The translations under genes were made by a program, and so were the position numbers. Source: Chlorobium sp. (GTDB lineage: Bacteria > Bacteroidota > Chlorobiia > Chlorobiales > Chlorobiaceae). Taken from it: 64,000 nt of DNA. The stretch is from positions 20,759 through 84,758 of the forward strand of contig SZXX01000027.1 of assembly GCA_005843825.1 (NCBI GenBank). The letters are read 5' to 3'. The notes beneath the pieces are model-generated. The model saw only the letters and a program-made list of their open reading frames with translations, was not told where the DNA came from and ran no database searches. Shown in pieces: positions 9,203-16,740 of the stretch; the first letter of the stretch is position 1; the number at the start of each line of letters is the position of its first letter.

Positions 9203-10993
9203 ATGCAGAAATACCAAGTCAACCAGTATAACATCGACAATATTGTCAACTGGGTTAAATCGGGTTAAATTGCTATTCCTGAAATCCAGCGCCCATTTGT
9301 CTGGGATAGCACCAAAGTCAGGGACCTTATGGATAGCCTTTACCAAGGTTACCCTGTAGGGTATATCATCTCTTGGAGAAACCCGGATGTCAGGCTTAAG
9401 GATGGAACGCTCTCAATGGGTAAGAAGGTATTGATTGATGGACAACAACGCGTCACAGCCCTTACAACCGCTCTGGTTGGTCAGCCTGTTATAGATGACT
9501 CCTACAATAAAGTCATCATTAAAATTGCTTTTCATCCTATTGAAGAACGTTTTGAGGTACTTAACCCTGCAATTCAAAAAGACAAGGCGTGGGTTCATGA
9601 TATCGCTGAAATCATCAAACCTGAGTTCTCTACCCTGCAGTTTGTAAGAACCTATCAGGACAAGAACCCGGAAGCCAGCGAAAGCGCCTTGGAACGTAAT
9701 ATTCAGCGCCTCAAGTCAATTGTGCAACGCCCTATAGGAATGATCGAGCTGAACCATGATCTGGAAATCGAGACAGTCACCGAGATTTTCATACGCATCA
9801 ATTCCAAGGGAGTTGTTCTCAGTCAAGCTGATTTTGCAATGTCCAAGATTGCAGCCAATGAAACCTATGGCGGCAATGTGTTGCGCAAAGCTATTGACTA
9901 CTTCTGTCACATGGCGGTAAAGCCCGAATTTTATACACATATCTCCGAAAACGACAAGGAGTTCGTCAAAACCGACTACTTCAGCAAAATGAAGTGGATT
10001 CGTGAAGAAAACGACGACCTCTATGATCCGGACTATAATGATATGCTTCGAGTAGCTTTTTGTTACAAATTTAAGCGGGGTAAACTCAGTGACCTCGTGA
10101 GTCTTCTTTCCGGTCGTAATTTTGAAACCCGCACCTACGAGGATGCTATTGCTGAAGCCTCTTTTATGCGGCTCAGCGAAGCAGTGATAACCTTCATGAA
10201 CGAGACACTTTTCAAGCGGTTCGTCATGATTATAAAATCTGCCGGATTTGTTGATTCGAAATTGATGCGTTCACAGAACGCTCTGAATTTCGCTTATGTC
10301 CTTTTTCTGCATCTGAAAGAAATCAGGATGGAAGATGCGTTGATAGAGCGCTATGTCCGGAGATGGTTTGTCATGAGCATTCTTCTTGGTCGCTATTCCG
10401 GCTCCCCGGAATCTAAATTTGACAGCGACATCAGAGAGATCAATGAATCAGGTATTGAGCGTGTCCTCCAAGATGTAGAAACTGCATACTTGAGCGATTC
10501 GTTTTGGGATTCAGGTTTGACCCAGCGTCTGACGACATCAGGCAGTAGCGCGCCCGCGCTTCATGTCTTTTGGGCTGCTCAGGCAAAGTTCAATGACAAA
10601 GGGTTCCTGTCGCGAGACATAAGTGTCAAGGAGATGATCGAACATAGGGGGGATATTCATCACATTTTTCCTCGGCAGTATTTGAAGGAAAATGGTATTA
10701 GCCAGAGTCAGTATAATCAGGTGGCTAACTATGTCTATGTCCAGCAAGAGATTAATATTAGGGTAGGAAAACGCTCCCCGGCAGAATATATCGGACAAAT
10801 CCGTGAGCAATGTCAAAGTGGTAAACTTGCTTTTGGCGGTATCGATACTCTTCCAGAGTTCGAAGCAAATCTTGAGGCCAACTGCATCCCTGGTAACATC
10901 TATCAGATGACGTTAAAAGATTACGAGGATTTTCTCGGGGCTCGAAGAATGTTGATGGCTCAGAAAATCAAAAAATTTTATCAAGGACTGTAA
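9203..10993 (+). pseudogene. GmrSD-like DUF262/HNH restriction gene with in-frame stop
   Basis: The full frame starts at ATG 9203 (MQKYQVNQYNIDNIVNWVKSG), meets TAA at 9266-9268, and continues in the same frame with [13 protein letters not shown], the conserved start of the DUF262 ParB-like nuclease domain. A single change from GAA to TAA explains the break, since the family normally has a Glu there. The rest is intact to 10993: DGQQR near codon 80 and a C-terminal HNH-like region with [12 protein letters not shown]. GmrSD proteins are type IV restriction enzymes that cut modified phage DNA. An internal start at 9329 would lose the [11 protein letters not shown] motif. It is a pseudogene unless the stop is suppressed or is a sequencing error. 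Confidence 0.7.
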
Positions 10994-11193
10994 TGAATTT
11001 AACACAGCTTGCAGAGGCTCTACAAGCGAAGGAGTCTGTTGATAAATCTGACTTTCAGTGAAAAGCTCGAATTCTTCAGTCAATCTGGCGAGAAGAGCAG
11101 GGGTTTTTTATGAATGTTGATACAACGAAAGAAAGGCTGCTGCAACTGGAAAAAAAGTTCATAAACGGATGGAGGTTGAGGGATGAGCAATGA
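10993..11193 (+). pseudogene. Broken start of a defence-associated nuclease-like gene
   Basis: An ATG overlaps the previous stop (TAATG at 10991-10995). It opens a frame reading MNLTQLAEALQAKESVDKSDFQ, a TGA at 11059-11061, and then in the same frame KARILQSIWREEQGF. The joined text resembles the N-terminus of a family of about 300-residue proteins that I associate with PD-(D/E)XK-type restriction loci; an Arg CGA codon changed to TGA would explain the stop. After about codon 45 the resemblance is lost and the frame ends at 11191. It is both interrupted and truncated. The family assignment is from memory and uncertain, but the in-frame stop and translational coupling to the DUF262 gene are seen directly. 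Confidence 0.4.
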
Positions 11194-11362
11194 TAGAAAT
11201 CCACGGATTCCTCGGAAAAATGAGGCAACTATTGTCCCCTTATCGGCTGCTGAATATCTTACCTTTGTTGCGGCCAGCGGCAATTCAGAGTCCATACATG
11301 GCTTATATGGACAGGCGCAGGTGCCCTGTATGGCTCTTTTTGTATTCTTGTTGTTATATTGA
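11183..11362 (+). pseudogene. RhuM-family N-terminal fragment
   Basis: A 59-codon frame overlapping the end of the previous fragment. It begins MSNDRNPRIPRKNEATIVPL followed by SAAEYLTFVAASG, the usual N-terminal stretch of RhuM-like proteins, which often lie within type I restriction operons. The similarity stops after about residue 35, where the DNA-binding core (WLTQ region) should begin, and the frame ends soon after. The rest of the gene is missing here, but a RhuM core fragment lies at 15.7 kb. Probably not functional. Confidence 0.45.
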
Positions 11363-11385
11363 CATCTAACCAACAATAGAGCGAA

Positions 11386-12537
11386 ATGAGCAGCACTTTG
11401 AACAACATTGAATTCCTTAGCCCCCGGCTCGTTGGTGAACGATTTTCGGGACATGCCATTCCTCTTGAAGTTCTTCGTGATTTGGCTGTACTGGAAGAGA
11501 TGGTCGTTGAAACTGCCAAATGGGAGTACATGCATGAACACCCTGACAGAAAACGCATTCCTCGTGGTTTTACGAATGGGGTTTCGCTTAAGCTGACAGG
11601 AATTGAAGAGGGCAGTGCTATCCCAAGAATAGCCTTGTTCTTTACACTTACAGGAACAAGTATGGCTCTTTTTCCTTCTGACAATGCACATTACTTCAAC
11701 AAAGCAAAAGATTCGATAGTTAAAGCTGTTAATGCTGCTGAACAAAACCGGGATATCAAGGAGTATCTGCCTGAAAATCTTCTTTGCTATTTTGATCGGA
11801 TAGGCAGAAGTCTTAGAGATGGTGAGTCTCTTGAGTTAAATCCTGCTGATGAAAATCAACCGGCGCGACTTAACAAAGGAACGCGCAGAAAATTACTGCT
11901 TGCCTCCTCCAACGTATTGGAGCTTACCGAGGAGATTACGCTGAGAGGATCAATACCTGCTGCTGATCAGGCGAAAATGACGTTTGATTTGCACGTTATC
12001 AGTGGGCCTACAGTAAGTGCGCCTATTTCACCGCAACATTGTGAGATCGTGAAAGAGGCATTCATGCGTTATGGTAATGGAGGTATAGTCATGCTGCAGG
12101 GAATAGGAAGGTTTAATCGCAATAATCGACTTCAAAGCATCGATTCTGTCGATCACATCAGCTTGCTGGAGAATAACGATGTTTTGGTTCAGTTGGATGA
12201 ACTTCGTTCTCTGGAAAATGGCTGGCTTGACGGTGAAGGTATTGCTCCATGTAAAGAAGGCTTGGACTGGCTTGCAGGATATTTTGAAGCTTGTTATCCT
12301 GAAGATTTGCCTGTGCCGCGCATTTATCCGACACCGGAAGGGGGTGTGCAAATTGAATGGGCCTTGAATGCTTATGAAATATCCCTTGCTGTCAATTTAA
12401 ATAACCACAGGGGAGACTTTCATGCTTTGAATATGAGAAATGATGATGAAATCATAAAATCTTTTGATTTTAACAAACCTGATGATTGTGTCTTGCTTAA
12501 TCAGGAAATCAAGGCTATATCGGAGGCCGAAGTATGA
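11386..12537 (+). CDS. Conserved protein of unknown function, first of an overlapping pair
   Basis: A 383-aa soluble protein that I recognise only as a conserved hypothetical of accessory regions. The N-terminal two thirds have no motif I can name. The C-terminal part has the phrases LDELRSLENGWLDGEG (about 268-283) and RIYPTPEGGVQIEW (about 313-326), which recur in such proteins. No signal peptide or membrane segment is present. The stop overlaps the start of the next gene (ATGA at 12534-12537), so the two proteins are probably made in fixed ratio and may act together. Its location between broken restriction genes suggests a defence or toxin-antitoxin-like role, but that is inference from context only. 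Confidence 0.65.
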   Translation: MSSTLNNIEFLSPRLVGERFSGHAIPLEVLRDLAVLEEMVVETAKWEYMHEHPDRKRIPRGFTNGVSLKLTGIEEGSAIPRIALFFTLTGTSMALFPSDNAHYFNKAKDSIVKAVNAAEQNRDIKEYLPENLLCYFDRIGRSLRDGESLELNPADENQPARLNKGTRRKLLLASSNVLELTEEITLRGSIPAADQAKMTFDLHVISGPTVSAPISPQHCEIVKEAFMRYGNGGIVMLQGIGRFNRNNRLQSIDSVDHISLLENNDVLVQLDELRSLENGWLDGEGIAPCKEGLDWLAGYFEACYPEDLPVPRIYPTPEGGVQIEWALNAYEISLAVNLNNHRGDFHALNMRNDDEIIKSFDFNKPDDCVLLNQEIKAISEAEV

Positions 12538-12902
12538 ATGATAGTAGTTTGATGCTTCGCCAAATTCACCCAAGTTTTATTAAACAAGGCCAGATAACCT
12601 CCCAGGCATTTCGCCCAACAACCAAGGATAATTCAAAACTTTCCGTCTATGACCATGACATGATTTCCGCAGAGAAGGCTTACGAACACTATACTAAAAA
12701 GCTGGTAAAAAGCTCAGCTGGTGTTATGGCTGTCAGTGTCAAAGAATGTAATGAGTTAAGCCTACCTGTTTTATCTGATCCAGAGCCGTTTCCTGAACAT
12801 GCTCTTATCGATTTTTCTAAGTATTCATATCCTCAATCTGAAAAATTAGCTAAAAAGTTGCGGCAAAAGGCTGTAGAGCGTGACTGGTTATACGTCTTGT
12901 AA
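12534..12902 (+). CDS. Small conserved protein, partner of the preceding gene
   Basis: A 122-aa protein starting at an ATG that overlaps the stop of the 383-aa gene by four bases, a sign of translational coupling. It begins MNDSSLMLRQIHPSF and contains SAEKAYEHYTKKL and PEPFPEHALIDFS. No catalytic motif, signal peptide or membrane segment is visible and I cannot assign a function. The fixed overlap with its neighbour suggests that the two form a complex or a two-component accessory module. Confidence 0.6.
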   Translation: MNDSSLMLRQIHPSFIKQGQITSQAFRPTTKDNSKLSVYDHDMISAEKAYEHYTKKLVKSSAGVMAVSVKECNELSLPVLSDPEPFPEHALIDFSKYSYPQSEKLAKKLRQKAVERDWLYVL

Positions 12903-12910
12903 AAACCGTG

Positions 12911-13210
12911 TTGATTCGTGGTAACAAATATGCAATGCAGCGGAAGTTGGCGGATGAAAAGGATACCCCGCAAGTCTTGGCAATACTCCAAGCATCTGCA
13001 TGAGCAGAGAAATCGAGGGAAGAGTTGCAGGCGGTAGCGGCAATCAAGGACCGTGAGCACTTCCGTAAACAATATCTTGAACCACTCCTATCAGCGGGAT
13101 TACTTGAGCGATCCATTCCTGATAAACCCCAAAGCTCGAAACAGCGATACATAACAACGCCAGCCGGTTTATCTATGATTGAAATATCTGATAAGGAGTC
13201 CCTGTCATGA
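12911..13210 (+). pseudogene. Degraded remnant of an accessory gene
   Basis: In one frame the DNA reads IRGNKYAMQRKLADEKDTPQ and QVLAILQASA, then TGA at 13001-13003, then AEKSREELQAVAAIKDREHF, LEPLLSAGLLERSIPDKP and SSKQRYITTPAG to a stop at 13208-13210. The last part is like the C-terminal winged-helix end of AlbA/ATP-binding or Fic-type regulators often found near restriction genes. There is no proper start, and the internal stop and short length show that it is a relic. The two halves may come from different genes. Confidence 0.4.
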
Positions 13211-13423
13211 TCCCAACAATCAAGAACAATAAAAACGATATGGGCAAATGCGACGCTCCACACTGAATCCCTCTTTTGATGAAAAACCTATGCCGGACAT
13301 CAACCCTGACCCACTGGATGATCGGGTTGCGCCCATGGGTTATTTGCAGGGTTACGTTTTTGTAGTGAACGTGTACCAGCTTATTTCTTGAATGAGGTGG
13401 GTGGAAGAAAGGAGATTCGTAAA
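13211..13423. other. Gene-poor stretch with short coding-like scraps
   Basis: No intact gene is visible. One frame reads MPDINPDPLDDRVAPMGYLQ (from about 13291) and ends at a TGA near 13390. Another frame gives a lysine-rich tail ending KKKKKLQEVH at the TAA inside the direct repeat at 13424. Both look like ends of deleted genes upstream of the insertion element. Confidence 0.3.
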
Positions 13424-13495
13424 AAGAAGAAGAAAAAATTGCAGGAAGTACATTAAAACCGCAAGGCTCGGTGCATACCTTGATGCATCGAGCCT
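13424..13495 (+). repeat. Left copy of 72-bp target-site duplication, with terminator-like hairpin
   Basis: Identical to 15412-15483 (one further matching base, C, follows each copy) and immediately outside the ends of the IS1634-family element. It contains a hairpin in which GGCTCGGTGCAT pairs with ATGCATCGAGCC around an ACCTTG-type loop, with one G-T pair, which may be the terminator of a lost gene. Confidence 0.75.
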
Positions 13496-15411
13496 CCCGA
13501 CTTCATACATAAAACCCTGCAGGGCTAGCAATAGCGGGGGTGTGTCTCAAAAATTAGGCACTACATTGCTGTAATTACCAATAAATATTACTTCAGTAAA
13601 AAGGGAATGGCGCTGACTTTTTCTCCCATGACCTGATAGATCTTCTGGGCATGCAGCGTTGGTTTAGAGGGGATGGCGTATCGATGGCTGCTTGTCTTAT
13701 GGATGAGAATACTTTGCTGCACATGCACCAGCTCGTTGCGGATGATCTCTGGGGACAATGGCTGGTATTGCAATTTTACCCGGTAGGATAAATGCCTGAT
13801 GCAAACCAGCGACATAAAGCATATCGCTATATGCGCCTGAATACGTTTTGGAGTCCAATGATAGATTGGCCGTACTTGCAAGTCATGTTTCGTTAATCGG
13901 AATGATTCTTCGACCTGCCACAACCCCTTGTAATGCTCAAACGCTGTTTTCGCTGGCATCTCTTTACTATTAGTAATCACCCCATGCAGGCCGTCCCATT
14001 GCTCAGCAAGTTTGATTTTTTCTTCATCAATCGTGACCTGTTGCTGATTTTCTATCTTGAGATACTTTCGGTAGCCGAAGTTACTGATAAACGATTCAGG
14101 ACTTTTTGATGCCTTGACTTTTTTCTGCAGTTTGGCAAGAGTTCTTTCCCGGTCATGAGCATCTTTTATGGCTCGCTTTTGTGAATAATTAACCAACAGG
14201 CGCCTATTTCCCGGTAGTGCGATCTCTTTATAGAGCATCTGCTCACCCTGCAGATAACTTGCCTTGTCAAGAATCTCTTTTTTGATGCTTTCAGGCTGAT
14301 TCTTCAGTCGTGCAGCCACGATATACTGTTTGTCACTTGCTTCAATCCAATCAAGATTTGCTTTTGAAAGCAACCCGCTATCAGCCACAAAAATAATCTG
14401 GTCAACCTCCGTCCTGCGTTGCAAATGCGCAACGGCATCTTTGAGTGTATCTCCCTCAAATGTTGCTCCGTTGTAGAGTCGATAGCCAAGCGGCAACCCA
14501 TCTTTGGTCACCATCAACGCCAGCAAGACCTGGCTTTGATTAAACTTCATATCCTTGCTGTATCCTTTATCACGCAGGTCATCCTCTGCCACCGTCTCAA
14601 AATAGAGCGTCGTGCAATCGTAAAAGACAACATTGATTTTCTCGGCGAACAATCCAGTAACAGCATCCCATGCCTTCCGCTGAAGGAGCGCAAGGCTCTC
14701 GTCATCAATATAATCCAACGTCCGGTATACCGCATTTAAATCAAGCTTGATACCAAAATCACGCTCCAAATCAATCACACTCTGGCGTTTACTTGCAGGA
14801 TTGGCAATGCGGGCCATCACCAGGTGCTTGATAGTTTTTGCTGCCTGCACTCGGCGTACAGGATCACCGACCACCCGATCAAAGCCAAGTTCGTCAAAGA
14901 GCTTCCCATACACTTCATGAATACCAACGACAACACGACTCTCCTCACGAAGTTGCCGAAGATCAACCTTCAAGGGTTCATCAGTCAGCAGATCAGCCTT
15001 TTTACGCCCATCGATGACCATGCGAGCAAGTTCATCAGGACGGAACAATGAAGGAGACGATTGTGTTTCAAGACCAGCCTTGATGAATTCAGCAAGTTCT
15101 TTCATGTGTACCAGCTCCTCATCATTGAGAGCAATGCCGACATGACGGATAATGCGCTGAATGACCTTATCGCCAACGCGTTCACTGGCAACAATCTGAA
15201 CCGATTGTCGTGGTGAATTCGGAGTGCTTTTAACACGGACGAACATACTCGAGAAAAGATAGGTGAGGAAATCTGATAGAGGAAAAATACAAAAAAGCAG
15301 AATAAATCCAAGAAAAATAACTCACTAGGCACTACAAAGGCAAAAACAAAATCACCCCTTGATTTTATTGACTCTCCGAGCATTCAGGACTCCGTTATGT
15401 ATGAAGTCAGG
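13496..15411 (-). mobile_element. IS1634-family insertion sequence, complete
   Basis: The element is 1916 bp with imperfect terminal inverted repeats: CCCGACTTCATACATAA at the left end (13496-13512) and, read on the other strand from 15411, CCTGACTTCATACATAA, 16 of 17 matching. It carries one transposase gene on the minus strand. It is bounded by direct repeats of 72 bp, which fits the known habit of IS1634-type elements of making long and variable target duplications. Intact ends, intact transposase and identical duplications indicate a recent insertion. Confidence 0.8.
13588..15246 (-). CDS. IS1634-family DDE transposase
   Basis: A 552-aa transposase of the IS4-related IS1634 family, which cuts and joins the element ends. 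The N-terminus (MFVRVKSTPNSPRQSVQIVA) is typical of the family. The catalytic triad is visible as the first Asp in VVFYDCTTLYFET, the second in IFVADSGLLSKANLDWIE and the Glu in YKGLWQVEESFRLTKHDL with the following RPIYHW. There is no frameshift or internal stop, so the enzyme is probably active. The length is normal for the family. Confidence 0.9.
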   Translation of the reverse strand: MFVRVKSTPNSPRQSVQIVASERVGDKVIQRIIRHVGIALNDEELVHMKELAEFIKAGLETQSSPSLFRPDELARMVIDGRKKADLLTDEPLKVDLRQLREESRVVVGIHEVYGKLFDELGFDRVVGDPVRRVQAAKTIKHLVMARIANPASKRQSVIDLERDFGIKLDLNAVYRTLDYIDDESLALLQRKAWDAVTGLFAEKINVVFYDCTTLYFETVAEDDLRDKGYSKDMKFNQSQVLLALMVTKDGLPLGYRLYNGATFEGDTLKDAVAHLQRRTEVDQIIFVADSGLLSKANLDWIEASDKQYIVAARLKNQPESIKKEILDKASYLQGEQMLYKEIALPGNRRLLVNYSQKRAIKDAHDRERTLAKLQKKVKASKSPESFISNFGYRKYLKIENQQQVTIDEEKIKLAEQWDGLHGVITNSKEMPAKTAFEHYKGLWQVEESFRLTKHDLQVRPIYHWTPKRIQAHIAICFMSLVCIRHLSYRVKLQYQPLSPEIIRNELVHVQQSILIHKTSSHRYAIPSKPTLHAQKIYQVMGEKVSAIPFLLK

Positions 15412-15483
15412 AAGAAGAAGAAAAAATTGCAGGAAGTACATTAAAACCGCAAGGCTCGGTGCATACCTTGATGCATCGAGCCT
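15412..15483 (+). repeat. Right copy of 72-bp target-site duplication
   Basis: Same 72 bases as 13424-13495, starting immediately after the right end of the insertion element, including the same hairpin with arms GGCTCGGTGCAT and ATGCATCGAGCC. Confidence 0.75.
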
Positions 15484-15666
15484 CGAAACTCCTTTCTCCT
15501 AATATGGTAGAATGAGGGAGAACAATTTAGTGAATTTTATAAGATATTCAATAATATTTCATATTGCCTTTTATTCTGCTCTTGTTACATCATAAAGCTA
15601 CCCTCGGTCATATCTCTTGCTCTTGAAGCGCTACCCTCTGAAAGGTTCAAAAAGCAAAAAGGATGC

Positions 15667-16035
15667 TTGTTTTTTGACTTTCGCCAGAGAGAATGTTTGC
15701 GGAGGAGGAGTTGGTCTCCGGAGTCTGGTGACTGGCCTATCGAGTTCAATGCGGATTCAGTTATTCGACATTTTCGAATAACTGCTGCAGATACATTTTT
15801 TACCGATAATGAGCTTGAACCAGAGGCAACTGTTAAGCAATACTTAATAGTTCAAACTGAGGGCAGTCGGGAAGTTCGGCGTGAAGTGGAACACTATAAT
15901 CTTCAGCCAATCATCGCCGTCGGCTTCAAAATCGTGCGTTGTAGTCACAAAGTCAAGGAAAGACTGAGCAAATCCGTAAGTGAAAAAATATCTCCGAGTT
16001 TACTACACTTGAAAAGGAATTGCTTGTCCCGATAA
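15667..16035 (+). pseudogene. RhuM-family core relic
   Basis: A 122-codon frame with two RhuM-like stretches: NADSVIRHFRITAAD and, after FFTDNELEPEATVKQYLIVQ, the stretch REVRREVEHYNLQPIIAVGF. In intact RhuM proteins the second follows the helix-turn-helix part. Here the two look joined out of normal order, with no good start and an unrelated tail, so it is probably a rearranged fragment. It may be part of the gene whose N-terminus lies at 11183. The flanks 15484-15666 and 16036-16257 hold nothing else I can identify. Confidence 0.45.
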
Positions 16036-16257
16036 CGATAAAACATCGGTCTCATAAAACGGTCGTTTGATGAAACTCTGAAAAGAGGCGCTAACTCCCC
16101 CTGTTTTTTGGCCTTTTTTGTCTTATAAAACCATGTCGTATTAAATATGTGATTTGATGTGACACTTAAAGGCAGCTATAAATGAGGAGGTAGCCCTTAC
16201 TTTTTGTTTCTTTCTAGGGAAATTGTTATTTAGTACACCATAATTGTTCTTTTGTTG

Positions 16258-16468
16258 TAGCTGGTGCCGGCTTAAAAGCCGGAGAATAGGGAATTACGTG
16301 AGAATCGTAAACTGTACCCGCAACTGTACAACGGTAACCGCAAAGCTGAGGCATGGCCACATGCATAGTTATTTCGCGGTTGTTTCAGGTCACTGCACTG
16401 TTTTCCACTCAGGAAAACTGCGGGAAGGCCCGGAACAGATGTAAGCCGTTATAGTCAGGAGACCTGCC
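16258..16468 (+). promoter_or_regulatory. Cobalamin riboswitch upstream of btuB
   Basis: This stretch has the conserved parts of an adenosylcobalamin riboswitch in order: GGTGCCGGCTTAAAAGCCGG with GAATAGGGAA, then GTGAGAATCGTAAACTG and ACCCGCAACTGTA, and finally GGGAAGG, AGCCG and the B12 box AGTCAGGAGACCTGCC at 16453-16468. Binding of adenosylcobalamin normally lowers expression of downstream uptake and synthesis genes. It lies 272 bp before the btuB start and reads in the same direction. A hairpin with arms CCTGTCAGTT and AACTGAAAACAGG (about 16694-16729) sits just before the btuB start and could be the expression platform. That last point is inference. Confidence 0.92.
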
Positions 16469-16740
16469 AGTTATTTTTGCATTACAAGATCGGACTACGG
16501 GATATAGTCGGGGCAAAGCTGTACTTCTTTTGCATTGCTTTCTGCTTGATCTTTTTGCAAGGTATTTGTTTTGATTATTCAGAGCACATAAGCCATCAGG
16601 CTTTTGCATGTCTATTCTGTTTCCAAAACAGCCTTTTGTGAAAAGTCGTCGGGCAATGTTTCATGCCGTTACACGCCGCCTTTAGCTTACCCCTGTCAGT
16701 TGATGTATTTCTAAAACTGAAAACAGGTTAAAAAACAAAA

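Noticed and set aside
11080..11745. 221-codon minus-strand frame
   Set aside because: It crosses gene fragments and the start of an intact plus-strand gene; no domain is recognisable.
13392..13574. 60-codon frame beside the IS
   Set aside because: It runs across the direct repeat and the IS end; its sequence is explained by those elements.
16244..16444. Plus-strand open frame of 66 codons
   Set aside because: It lies entirely over the cobalamin riboswitch and has no protein-like composition.
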